Positions 43,922 to 52,543 of a DNA stretch of 64,000 bases are shown piece after piece (the first letter of the stretch is position 1; each line of letters opens with the position of its first letter). The notes below the pieces were generated by a model. That model saw nothing but the letters and a program-made list of their open reading frames with translations. It did no database searches and was not told the origin of the DNA. A program made the position numbers and the translations under genes. Source of the DNA: DATFKA01 sp035268885 (GTDB lineage: Bacteria > Bacteroidota > Bacteroidia > Chitinophagales > Saprospiraceae); assembly GCA_035268885.1 (NCBI GenBank), contig DATFKA010000157.1:1-64000 (forward strand), read 5' to 3'.

Positions 43922-44716
43922 ATGAATTATTATCTTTCCGCGGCCATGCAATCAACGATTTTCTTTATTACTCAAATCATGCTCATCTTACTGGTCTTTG
44001 GTCTGATCAGTACCTTACGCTATGGTCTGCGCTATGCCTATACCCGCCTAAGTATACCGCTAGATTTTCAGCGAAAACAACTCTGGATAGGTGGCGGCGG
44101 GCTGCTGCTATGGCTGGGTGGGTTAGCGATACTGGCCGGCACTGGCATTTTTGCAGAACTAGACCGTACCCCTCCACTACTCTTTTACGTGCTCCTCCCC
44201 CCCTTACTTTTCTTTTGGGGCCTATTGTTCTGGCCGCCATTTCGACGCCTGCTGAAGCTTATCCCGAAAACCTGGCTTTTTTACGCCCAGACGTATCGAA
44301 TTCTGACCGATCTGATCCTCTGGTTAGGGTATTTGGCGTATTTCGTTCCCAAGCAACTGACCTTTTTATGGCTAAATCAGGATTATACCGTTGGACTGAC
44401 CGCAATTGTAGCGGGGATGATCTTTTTTGGTCGGGGCCAAAACCGAAAATTTGAAGGAATTATCTGGAATGTTTTCGGCATCATCCTGCTTTTTAATCAG
44501 GTGTTTTTGGGTTATATTTCTCTTCCCATGCCCGATCCGGTAATGAATACAGGAATAGACAGTATCTTTCTGACCCGTTTCCCGTTTATCTGGCTTTGGG
44601 GTTTTACTATCCCACTCGGCTTTGGCCTGCACGTGGCCTCTTTGTATCAGATCTTATTTTTGAATCAACCCGGAAGGAGACGTCGTTTTTCGCTACAGCG
44701 GAAACCTAAAAAGTGA
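43922..44716 (+). CDS. Multi-pass membrane protein of unknown function
   Basis: About 264 residues from the ATG at 43922 (MNYYLSAAMQSTIFFITQIM). It contains seven or so hydrophobic stretches (for example TIFFITQIMLILLVFGLI, LLLWLGGLAILAGTGIF, FYVLLPPLLFFWGLLFW, TAIVAGMIFFG and LIWLWGFTIPLGFGL), consistent with an inner-membrane protein; the tail is basic (RRRRFSLQRKPKK). I recognise no family. It is 22 bases upstream of the flavoprotein gene on the same strand. Confidence 0.65.
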   Translation: MNYYLSAAMQSTIFFITQIMLILLVFGLISTLRYGLRYAYTRLSIPLDFQRKQLWIGGGGLLLWLGGLAILAGTGIFAELDRTPPLLFYVLLPPLLFFWGLLFWPPFRRLLKLIPKTWLFYAQTYRILTDLILWLGYLAYFVPKQLTFLWLNQDYTVGLTAIVAGMIFFGRGQNRKFEGIIWNVFGIILLFNQVFLGYISLPMPDPVMNTGIDSIFLTRFPFIWLWGFTIPLGFGLHVASLYQILFLNQPGRRRRFSLQRKPKK

Positions 44717-44738
44717 TTCTTCCTCCTAAACGACACTT

Positions 44739-45890
44739 ATGCAAACGAGTACCGACATTCTTATCATTGGTGCTGGCCCGGCCGGGCTTGCTCTGGCAGC
44801 CCAGCTGAAGCAAGCCGATCTCGAATTCACGATCATCGAAAAAAGTCAGCACGTCGGTAATGCCTGGCGCGAACACTACGAGCGACTAAAACTCCATACC
44901 GTAAAAGATTTATCCCATCTGCCCGGGCTACCATTTCCAGAAAACTATCCCCGGTACGTACCCAAAAATAAACTGGTGGAGTACTTCGAGCACTACCGGC
45001 AACACTTTTCTATCTGTCCCGTCTTCGGCACTGAGGCCACCGCTATACGCCGACTAGCCGATGGTAAATGGCTGGTAGACACGAATACGTCCGAAAGCTA
45101 TTGTTGCAAACACTTAGTGGTAGCTACGGGGGTGAACCACTATCCCAACCGACCCCATTTAAAAGGGGAAGAACAATTCCAGGGAGAGATCTTACATAGC
45201 AAGCAGTATAAAACGCCCGGGCCTTTCGCCGGCAAAAAAGTACTCGTCGTGGGTATGGGCAACACCGGAGCCGAAATTGCACTCGACCTGGCCGAAAACG
45301 GTGCTGCTTCCACTACCATCGCCGTACGCGGTGCCGTGAATATAGTTCCCTTAGAACTAAACGGCAGACCGACCCAGGTTACCGCCCTCATGCTGGCAAA
45401 ACTCCCCAATTGGCTCGGCGATCGGATCGGCAGCCTGGTTCGAAAGATAACCATGGGAGACCTGCCCAAATACAACCTACCTTATCCCGCTATGCCCCCC
45501 GCTAAACAATTACGGGAACTGGGGAAAACGCCGGTGGTCGACCTGGGTACGGCAGACATGATCCGGGCAGGTAAGATCAAAGTAATCAATGCAGGTATTG
45601 ATCACCTGGAGGAAAAGACCGTCTGCTTTGAAGATGGAAATCAGGAAAACTTTGATACGATTCTACTAGCCACCGGCTATAAAGCTAATATTCAGCAAAT
45701 CATCGAAGGCGCCGGAGAAATGGTCGACGATCAGGGCTGGCCTAAATTCGTAATCGGAGAAGACACCAACCGGGGACTCTATTTCATTGGTTTCGATAAC
45801 TATACACCGGGGGGAATACTGGGCGTTATCAATCGGGATGCAAAAATCATTCAGGAGCATCTCACCAAAATACTGACCGCTTCTAAGTAA
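44739..45890 (+). CDS. Flavin-containing monooxygenase-like NAD(P)/FAD oxidoreductase
   Basis: A 383-residue protein. FAD-binding GAGPAGLALAAQL (residues 8-20) and NAD(P)H-binding GMGNTGAEIALDL (about residue 172) are both complete. The FMO-identifying region between them reads LPGLPFPENYPRYV, and ATGYKANI marks the C-terminal FAD contact. This pattern is closest to YUCCA-type and bacterial flavin monooxygenases that oxygenate a soft nucleophile or an indole derivative. The substrate is unknown. It is preceded by the membrane protein gene in the same transcription unit. Confidence 0.85.
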   Translation: MQTSTDILIIGAGPAGLALAAQLKQADLEFTIIEKSQHVGNAWREHYERLKLHTVKDLSHLPGLPFPENYPRYVPKNKLVEYFEHYRQHFSICPVFGTEATAIRRLADGKWLVDTNTSESYCCKHLVVATGVNHYPNRPHLKGEEQFQGEILHSKQYKTPGPFAGKKVLVVGMGNTGAEIALDLAENGAASTTIAVRGAVNIVPLELNGRPTQVTALMLAKLPNWLGDRIGSLVRKITMGDLPKYNLPYPAMPPAKQLRELGKTPVVDLGTADMIRAGKIKVINAGIDHLEEKTVCFEDGNQENFDTILLATGYKANIQQIIEGAGEMVDDQGWPKFVIGEDTNRGLYFIGFDNYTPGGILGVINRDAKIIQEHLTKILTASK

Positions 45891-45923
45891 TAATTAAAGT
45901 AGTTCAAAATAACAAGCAAAAAC

Positions 45924-45951
45924 TTTCCACAGCTTTCTCTACTTGTGGAAA
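45924..45951. promoter_or_regulatory. Inverted pair of DnaA-box-like 8-mers after the monooxygenase gene
   Basis: TTTCCACA (45924-45931) and TGTGGAAA (45944-45951) are perfect inverted copies, 12 bases apart. They differ from the DnaA box TTATNCACA by one or two bases. They could also form a hairpin that ends the monooxygenase transcript. Confidence 0.4.
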
Positions 45952-46004
45952 ACTTCTCCGCATTTTTAATTAAAAAAGCTCTTTCTTCGTAGCATTCTAT
46001 TAAT

Positions 46005-46179
46005 AGAAGTTGTTTAAAAACTCCTCACTGAGCCCTTGGCAACACATTGAAAGCCAATATGGCAGCTCTTTTTTCCCTTCGTCCGCCTGAGGCGGATGGC
46101 TACGAGAAAAAAAAGTAGCCTTGTCTTGACTTCCAAGCCGTTACCAATCATCTCACCAGGAATTCTTTAACAACTTCTT
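46005..46179. mobile_element. MITE-like element B (about 175 bp) upstream of nrdJ
   Basis: The ends are imperfect inverted repeats (AGAAGTTGTTTAAA at 46005-46018; the complement of TTTAACAACTTCTT at the right end). The arms stay loosely complementary inwards, with T-rich tracts facing each other, up to the core palindrome TCCGCCT-G-AGGCGGA (46082-46096). It encodes nothing. No clear target duplication was found. Confidence 0.55.
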
Positions 46180-46217
46180 ACTGAGTGGACAAGTTTTTTT
46201 GAGTACCACCCCTTTTT

Positions 46218-46270
46218 TGTGAATAACCCTGTGGATAACTTCACTTTGAATGTTTAAAACTTGTTAATAA
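46218..46270. promoter_or_regulatory. Perfect DnaA boxes upstream of nrdJ
   Basis: TGTGAATAA (46218-46226) and TGTGGATAA (46230-46238) are exact complements of TTATTCACA and TTATCCACA, 12 bases apart start to start and in the same orientation. TGTTAATAA (46262-46270) has one mismatch. A T/A-rich stretch (46271-46350) follows, up to the nrdJ start. No cobalamin riboswitch box was seen. Confidence 0.55.
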
Positions 46271-46352
46271 CTCAGGATTTCATTTTTATTTTCCGTTTTT
46301 TCTATAGAAATTTATCAGTCTATCTGATTATCAAAACCAGTAAACTAAAATT

Positions 46353-48929
46353 ATGGATGCACCACTGACCGTCAAACCGGATGCCCAGGAGCAGTTGCAG
46401 ACCTATTCGCACCAAGAAGTGCTGAAAGCAGCAACGGAGTATTTCAAAGGAGATGAATTAGCCGCTAACGTTTGGCTAAACAAGTATGCGCTGAAAGATT
46501 CTTTTGGGAATCTGTACGAACGAACACCTGACGATATGCACCGACGTATCGCCAAAGAAATTGCACGGGTTGAAGCAAAATACCCTAAACCCTACAGTGA
46601 AGAAGAGATTTACGCCGTATTAAAAGAATTTAAGTATATCGTGCCCCAGGGGAGTCCGATGGCAGGTATTGGAAATAACTTCCAGGTATCTAGTTTATCT
46701 AACTGCTTTGTGATCGGTAATGGAGCGGATAGCTACGGAGGTATTATCAGAAGCGATGAAGAACAGGTACAATTGATGAAAAGACGAGGTGGTGTCGGCC
46801 AGGACCTTTCCCACATCCGCCCCAAAGGCAGTCCGGTAATGAATTCTGCCCTTTCCTCTACGGGAATTGTTCCTTTTATGGAACGCTATTCCAATTCTAC
46901 CCGGGAAGTGGCGCAGGACGGTCGTCGGGGCGCTTTGATGCTCACCGTATCCATTAAACATCCGGATGCAGAAGATTTCATCGATGCCAAACTGGAGCAG
47001 GGCAAAGTAACGGGGGCTAATGTATCGGTCCGTATCGATAATGACTTTATGAAAGCGGCCATCGCCGGTAAGCCATACACCCAACAATACCCGGTGGATG
47101 CGAAAGATCCTAAAGTCAAAAAGGAAGTGGACGCTACGAAAATCTGGGATAAGATTATTTATAATGCCTGGAAATCCGCAGAACCGGGTGTCTTGTTTTG
47201 GGACACGGTGATCAACGAATCGGTCGCTGACTGTTATGCTGACCTGGGTTACCAGACCATTTCCACCAATCCCTGTGGGGAAATTCCGCTATGCCCGTAC
47301 GATAGCTGTCGTCTACTGGCCATCAACCTGTTCAGCTACGTTGAAAAGCCATTTTCCAAGAAAGCTTACTTCGACTTCGACAAATTTTCTCAGCACGTAC
47401 AAATGGCTCAGCGGATCATGGATGATATCATTGATCTGGAGATTGAGAAGGTTGACCGCATCATTAATAAGATCGAGAAAGATCCGGAAGATGGCGCTAT
47501 CAAAAACGTAGAGCGTGAACTCTGGAAGAAAATCAAGAAAGCCTGTGTCAATGGTCGTCGTACCGGAGTAGGTATTACTGCTGAAGGAGATATGCTGGCT
47601 GCACTGGGTTTGCAATACGGTAGTGATTCCGCCATCGAACACTCCGTAGATGTACACCGCACCCTTGCCGTTAGTGCTTATCGGTCTTCTGCGACCATGG
47701 CGAAGGAAAGAGGCGCTTTCCCGATTTATGATAGCAAGCGCGAAATAGACAACCCGTTTATCAAGCGCCTGAAGGAGGTAGATCCCAAGCTCTACGAAAT
47801 GATGAAAAAGCATGGTCGCCGCAATATTGCCTTACTGACCATTGCACCTACGGGCACGACCAGCCTGATGACGCAAACCACTTCAGGTATTGAGCCCGCC
47901 TTCCTGATCAGCTACAAGCGTCGACGTAAGGTAAACCCAAATGATAAAGACGTAAAAGTGAGCTTTATTGATGAGGTGGGTGATCACTGGGAAGAATACA
48001 ATGTCTTCCACCATAAATTTGTCGATTGGATGCAGGTCAATGGCTATGACATCAAAGAGGTCAGCAAGATGGAGGCCAAAGAACTAACTAAGATTCTGGA
48101 GAAATCTCCTTATCACCAGGCTACGGCCAATGATGTAGATTGGGTGCAAAAAGTAAAAATGCAGGGAGCCATCCAGAAATGGGTAGACCACTCCATCTCT
48201 GTGACCGTAAATGTACCTGCCGAAACATCGGTAGAAATGGTAAAAGAGATTTATCAGACGGCCTGGGAAGAGGGTTGTAAAGGGTGTACCATCTATCGAG
48301 ATGGCTCTCGCTCCGGGGTATTGATCTCCAATGATGACAACAAAAAGGATAGCCGGGAAGAAATGATCTTCCGCGAAACGGCTTCTCCCAAACGCCCGGA
48401 TAGCCTGGAAGCGGACATCATTCGCTTCCGCAATAACGATGAAGACTGGATAGCCGTTATTGGCCAGTTGGATGGCCGTCCTTATGAGATCTTTACGGGT
48501 AGAGCAGTAGATACCTTCCGTTTGCCCAACTACGTCAAGAAAGGCTGGGTCGTTAAAGCCCGGGATGAAGAACGCAAAGAAAACCGCTATGATTTCCAGT
48601 TCAATGATCGGGATGGGTACAAAGTCACCATTCAGGGACTAAGCCGGTCTTTCAACAAAGAATATTGGAATTATGCCAAATTAATCTCCGGAGTGCTGCG
48701 TCATGGTATGCCCCTGAATCACGTGGTTAATCTGGTGAGCGGATTAAATACCGATATAGATCATATTAATACCTGGAAAAACGGTGTGGTCCGTGCCTTG
48801 AAGAAATTCATCCCGGACGGAACGAAGGTGGTCAAAGAGACCTGTCCTTCCTGCGAAGATCCAGAAGGTCTTATCTACAAAGAGGGTTGTCTGATGTGTA
48901 AAAGCTGCGGACACTCCGAGTGTGGATAA
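46353..48929 (+). CDS. nrdJ: Adenosylcobalamin-dependent ribonucleotide reductase (class II)
   Basis: An 858-residue enzyme of the class II type. SSLSNCFVIGNG has the N-terminal redox Cys; NPCGEIPLCPYDSCR carries the Asn-Cys-Glu catalytic set; TIAPTGTTSLMTQTTSGIEP is the phosphate-binding region. The C-terminal tail CPSCEDPEGLIYKEGCLMCK and CGHSECG gives a zinc/redox Cys cluster. It makes deoxynucleotides with a B12-generated thiyl radical, with or without oxygen. A rho-independent terminator follows and DnaA-like boxes precede it. Confidence 0.95.
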   Translation: MDAPLTVKPDAQEQLQTYSHQEVLKAATEYFKGDELAANVWLNKYALKDSFGNLYERTPDDMHRRIAKEIARVEAKYPKPYSEEEIYAVLKEFKYIVPQGSPMAGIGNNFQVSSLSNCFVIGNGADSYGGIIRSDEEQVQLMKRRGGVGQDLSHIRPKGSPVMNSALSSTGIVPFMERYSNSTREVAQDGRRGALMLTVSIKHPDAEDFIDAKLEQGKVTGANVSVRIDNDFMKAAIAGKPYTQQYPVDAKDPKVKKEVDATKIWDKIIYNAWKSAEPGVLFWDTVINESVADCYADLGYQTISTNPCGEIPLCPYDSCRLLAINLFSYVEKPFSKKAYFDFDKFSQHVQMAQRIMDDIIDLEIEKVDRIINKIEKDPEDGAIKNVERELWKKIKKACVNGRRTGVGITAEGDMLAALGLQYGSDSAIEHSVDVHRTLAVSAYRSSATMAKERGAFPIYDSKREIDNPFIKRLKEVDPKLYEMMKKHGRRNIALLTIAPTGTTSLMTQTTSGIEPAFLISYKRRRKVNPNDKDVKVSFIDEVGDHWEEYNVFHHKFVDWMQVNGYDIKEVSKMEAKELTKILEKSPYHQATANDVDWVQKVKMQGAIQKWVDHSISVTVNVPAETSVEMVKEIYQTAWEEGCKGCTIYRDGSRSGVLISNDDNKKDSREEMIFRETASPKRPDSLEADIIRFRNNDEDWIAVIGQLDGRPYEIFTGRAVDTFRLPNYVKKGWVVKARDEERKENRYDFQFNDRDGYKVTIQGLSRSFNKEYWNYAKLISGVLRHGMPLNHVVNLVSGLNTDIDHINTWKNGVVRALKKFIPDGTKVVKETCPSCEDPEGLIYKEGCLMCKSCGHSECG

Positions 48930-48971
48930 GATAAATTATTCATAGGATTACTTACTGATATTAGATTTTGG

Positions 48972-49002
48972 AGCAGCATCCCATGGGGTGCTGCTTTTTT
49001 TT
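48972..49002 (+). terminator. Rho-independent terminator of nrdJ
   Basis: AGCAGCATCCC (48972-48982) pairs with GGGGTGCTGCT (48985-48995, one G-T pair) over a two-base loop, so the top pairs probably open. A run of eight T follows. Confidence 0.85.
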
Positions 49003-49101
49003 GCACTTTCGTAAAAGGAGGAAAATATCTATGAAAGCACCATTTTGAAAAGAATAAGCGATGCTGAAAATGGAATTCCGGAGAGGAAAAGCAAAATAAA
49101 C

Positions 49102-49260
49102 TACCCTAATCAGGGTAATTTTAGCTTTTTTTAAATATAAAAAGCAAAAGGAACAATCGAAATGCCTATACTTGCATTGTGATTATGACTAAATAAAAAA
49201 AGCCGCACACTTGGTGCGGCCTCCTTGCTAATAACAAATCATAATCTCATGAAAAAATAA
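49102..49260 (+). promoter_or_regulatory. Operator, promoter and hairpin leader ending in a three-codon frame
   Basis: In order: a near-perfect palindrome TACCCTAATCAGGGTA (49102-49117), a T-tract, a -7-like box TATACTTG (49167-49174, one mismatch), a 7-bp stem GCCGCAC/GTGCGGC (49202-49208, 49214-49220), then the leader TAATAACAAATCATAATCTC and ATG AAA AAA TAA (49249-49260). The design is that of a regulated gene, but the frame stops after MKK. No protein follows before the next terminator. Together with the nrdJ terminator this accounts for most of the 500-bp stretch without genes. Confidence 0.5.
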
Positions 49261-49380
49261 GACGACCTAAATCTTTTAACTGTGGTTTATCTATTTGTTG
49301 ATAAATGTTTCATCTAATATACGATTTATCCTACAAATTTGTTGTCCATCCTCTGAAAAATTAACGTTTCGTTTAGAAAT

Positions 49381-49408
49381 AAAGTTCCTCATTTTCATGA
49401 GGAACTTT
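49381..49408 (-). terminator. Hairpin terminator of the T9SS propeller gene
   Basis: AAAGTTCCTCAT (49381-49392) and ATGAGGAACTTT (49397-49408) pair perfectly around TTTC, 19 bases after the stop of the minus-strand gene; on the minus strand TTTATTTC follows. It could also end any plus-strand RNA from the upstream orphan promoter. Confidence 0.75.
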
Positions 49409-49427
49409 GTGGTTTTTGGGATTACAC

Positions 49428-52355
49428 TTACCGTACCAATAATTTACCGCTGCCAATTAAGGCGCCATCTGCTTCCAACTGAAATACATATACTCCCGTT
49501 TTCAGCTGAGGATGACGACGATAAACAAATCGGTTTTGGGTGTAAACTTGCTGGTCGATCACACGACCTTGTAAATCAAATACTCTGAACTTCAATTGAC
49601 GCCATCGCGTCTCGCCAATTACTTCTATATTCACTTCACTTAAAAAAGGATTGGGATAGATGTTTAATCTTGCCTGAGGATTCACTGGATTATCCGTGTC
49701 CACTACTATTTCTACGAAATCAGGATACTGCCCTACGGTATGTTCTACTCTATTCGAGAGGACCGGCTGCTGGTAATCGTAAAAAATACTGGCCCGATTC
49801 GCAATGATCGTCCCCACCGGGTTACCCGGATTCTGGCTTATCCGAAATTCCACAAAAGCGTAATCGGTATTATCGCTCGCACCATCGGGGCGCAATTGGA
49901 TATCATCAAAAGTGATTTTCAAAATACCCTGATTATATACCTCAAAGGAGTAGGGATGACTACTGGCCCCCATCTCTAAGGTAGAGATATCCAGGAATCC
50001 AGAGAGTGTATCACGGATTACAATACGATCCACAAGCTCCTCACCAGTATTACTTAAAATAAACTTGTAGGTTAAATCGGTTTCTTGAGCTATAATACCT
50101 CCGCGGTAGCCCTTGGGATAACCTCTCAGCTCTACCGACGGTAAGGAATCGATAATTACTTGTACATCCTTACTTCGCGTGGGCTCTTCATCATCTTCTG
50201 GGAATTGTGTAACAAAACCCGTGGCAAAGTTACCATCTTCGGCGTCACAGCCCTCCACCGCCGCCGTGGCGAATGCTTTAAAGGGGTGTTCTTTTGCCTG
50301 GTTAGCGATGACCCGGTAAGTAGCACCTGGCTGACGCCCATCGGCAAAACTGATCCGGATGGAAGTATCCTGGGCCTGAGCCAGCTGGTATTCCCCCGTG
50401 TTCAAAATGATTTCATTTTCTACAACCACTACGCCCCGACTCACATCCATACTATTCTTTCCAATGTTTTTGATTTGGAATAGTATCTCATCGGGCTGGC
50501 ATTCTGCCGTAACCCGTATATCGGAACGGTCCCAGCCGGCATCTTCCGTAATACAGAGGGTATCCGGTGTAATCGTGGCTTCCACGGAGACCGCTTTGCT
50601 CTGCGTAGTACCATCACAAGAAGATTGGGTAGTAAATTGAAAGCGCCCGCATTCACCTGCGGGAATTGCACCCAGATCAAAACGCAACAGGCTGCCATTT
50701 TGTACAACCGGAATTGCCGATGATTCAAAAGAAAGTTGGTTATCTAACAATACCTCCACCTTTGCATCAATTGCATCGGCGGTTCCTAAATTACAATATT
50801 CGACCGTATAAACTATATTATCACAACGCACCAGAAAAGGTGCAGATATATCTACTTCCAGGTAAGGACACTCTACGGTGGCTACGGCAGCCATGTCTAC
50901 CGTTAAGGTATCGTAAAAACTATCAATGACAATGGGGTAGCCATTCTCCTGGCAGGTCTCCCAGTATCTATTCTCGGGTAAGATGTCTACGATGTAAGCA
51001 CCGGTATCAACCGTAATGGCGTATTGGCCATTCTCATCAGTCGTACCGTAATAATTCCTGGTTTCACCGCGGGCAATGACAACCCAGTTCGATAATCCGG
51101 ATTCTTCCTCGTCAAGATCACAGGCACCATCCAGATCCTGATAAACCGTACCTTTAATTTCATTTGTCAGGGTATTACCCAGGGCATCGGTTTTCACCAG
51201 AACCATATCGTTCTCAAAAGTCAAACCCGGTGCAGCGTATCCAGCTAAGGCAAAACCACCATCCAGAGTAGGCACAATTGATCTCACCTCATCCAAGTAA
51301 TCAGAGCGGCCCAGGTTGCGTTCCCATATTTGATTCCCCTCGCCGTCTAATTTCGCAACAAATATATCTGCGTTAATGCCATCGGACAATACCCGAATAC
51401 CCGCAATAACCAGACTGCCATCTGCTAATTGTGTAACACTATTGGCAATCTCTTCGTCGGTTTCATTACCTAAGGTACGGGACCAGCGCTGATTACCGTC
51501 GGCATCAAATTTTGCTACAAAAGCATCCGGACTATTATTAATCGTTCCGGCAATGGCCAGACCACCGTCCAGGGTCGCTACAATATCTCTACCTTCTTCC
51601 AGGAAGTTGTTGGCAATACGGACATCCCATACGGTTTCGCCCTGTGCATCCAATCGATAAAGCACAATATCATTATCAAAACCGATTTCATTTTTGGAAT
51701 CCCCAACCACTGCAAAACCATCGCCGAGCCGGACAATACCATTCCCCACGTCAGAACGCTGCGTACCTATGGTTTTTTGCCAACGAGCATTCCCCAAAGC
51801 ATCAAAACGGACCACTAAAATATCACTTTCAATATCCGTGCCCGCATCATTTTCGCCTACAATGGCAAAACCACCATCCTCCAGGGCAACTACATCATTG
51901 GCTACTTCACTGACATCACCTCCGTAAGTACGGGCCCAGATTAATTCTCCCTGGGGAGATATCTTGATCAGCTCTACATCATCGATGCCATTGTTGCCAT
52001 CTATGCTTCCAACGAGGAGATAATTACCATCCACCAGTCGAGCGATGGACTTGGGTTGTTGATTGTCCCCATTATCAAAATAGGTAGACCAAACCAATGT
52101 ACCGTCAATGTCTAATTTTACCAGAAAAACGTCCTGATCACTATCGCCATCGGGATCAATACCCGAACCCAGCAGCAAATAGCCTCCGTCAATATCTTCC
52201 ATGACAGCCCAGCCTTCTTCCGGGCTATCCCCGCCAAAACTTCTTTGCCACCCCTGAGCAGACAAACTGTTCATAAACAGCAATAGCATTAACAGGACAC
52301 TGCTGGTCAGGTGGCCTATTAAAATAGTTGCTTTAAGGGTCGCTTTCTTTTTCAT
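49428..52355 (-). CDS. T9SS-exported protein with seven propeller-like repeats
   Basis: About 975 residues from the ATG at 52355 (MKKKATLKATILIGHL), a signal peptide ending near SLSAQ. Residues about 33-400 contain seven repeats of about 50 residues ([WIV]-W/R-x-[RVT]... then GGFA[IL]VG...D[IV]xLxK[LF]D), pointing to a seven-bladed beta-propeller. Next come a SdrD B-like/CNA-B fold (IKGTVYQDLDGACDLDEEES, about 405-490), a DUF11-like beta-rich part, and a type A T9SS sorting domain (LNIYPNPFLSEVNIEVIG to the end). It is a surface or extracellular protein, function unknown. Confidence 0.88.
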   Translation of the reverse strand: MKKKATLKATILIGHLTSSVLLMLLLFMNSLSAQGWQRSFGGDSPEEGWAVMEDIDGGYLLLGSGIDPDGDSDQDVFLVKLDIDGTLVWSTYFDNGDNQQPKSIARLVDGNYLLVGSIDGNNGIDDVELIKISPQGELIWARTYGGDVSEVANDVVALEDGGFAIVGENDAGTDIESDILVVRFDALGNARWQKTIGTQRSDVGNGIVRLGDGFAVVGDSKNEIGFDNDIVLYRLDAQGETVWDVRIANNFLEEGRDIVATLDGGLAIAGTINNSPDAFVAKFDADGNQRWSRTLGNETDEEIANSVTQLADGSLVIAGIRVLSDGINADIFVAKLDGEGNQIWERNLGRSDYLDEVRSIVPTLDGGFALAGYAAPGLTFENDMVLVKTDALGNTLTNEIKGTVYQDLDGACDLDEEESGLSNWVVIARGETRNYYGTTDENGQYAITVDTGAYIVDILPENRYWETCQENGYPIVIDSFYDTLTVDMAAVATVECPYLEVDISAPFLVRCDNIVYTVEYCNLGTADAIDAKVEVLLDNQLSFESSAIPVVQNGSLLRFDLGAIPAGECGRFQFTTQSSCDGTTQSKAVSVEATITPDTLCITEDAGWDRSDIRVTAECQPDEILFQIKNIGKNSMDVSRGVVVVENEIILNTGEYQLAQAQDTSIRISFADGRQPGATYRVIANQAKEHPFKAFATAAVEGCDAEDGNFATGFVTQFPEDDEEPTRSKDVQVIIDSLPSVELRGYPKGYRGGIIAQETDLTYKFILSNTGEELVDRIVIRDTLSGFLDISTLEMGASSHPYSFEVYNQGILKITFDDIQLRPDGASDNTDYAFVEFRISQNPGNPVGTIIANRASIFYDYQQPVLSNRVEHTVGQYPDFVEIVVDTDNPVNPQARLNIYPNPFLSEVNIEVIGETRWRQLKFRVFDLQGRVIDQQVYTQNRFVYRRHPQLKTGVYVFQLEADGALIGSGKLLVR

Positions 52356-52426
52356 TCGTCTGTAATTTAAAACACTGTTTTCTCTGTACATTACAAATAT
52401 GTCACCATTTATTGCCAGGAACAAAG

Positions 52427-52444
52427 ACAAATATTGATATTTGT
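52427..52444. promoter_or_regulatory. 18-bp palindrome in a divergent promoter region
   Basis: ACAAATAT-TG-ATATTTGT is a perfect 8+8 inverted repeat between the T9SS propeller gene and the divergent helical-protein gene. A further direct copy of ACAAATAT lies at 52393-52400. It could be an operator for one or both genes. Confidence 0.4.
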
Positions 52445-52543
52445 TGAAAAAAAATGGCTATTTTCACAATAAACCAATACCATAAGGCATTGATTTACAT
52501 CAAACTAATTGCCAAATAAATTGTTGAAATCTATTTTTAAGCC

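Noticed and set aside
45891..46352. Cobalamin riboswitch upstream of the B12-dependent reductase gene
   Set aside because: I looked for a B12-box-like segment and found none; the region is filled by DnaA-like boxes and an inverted element.
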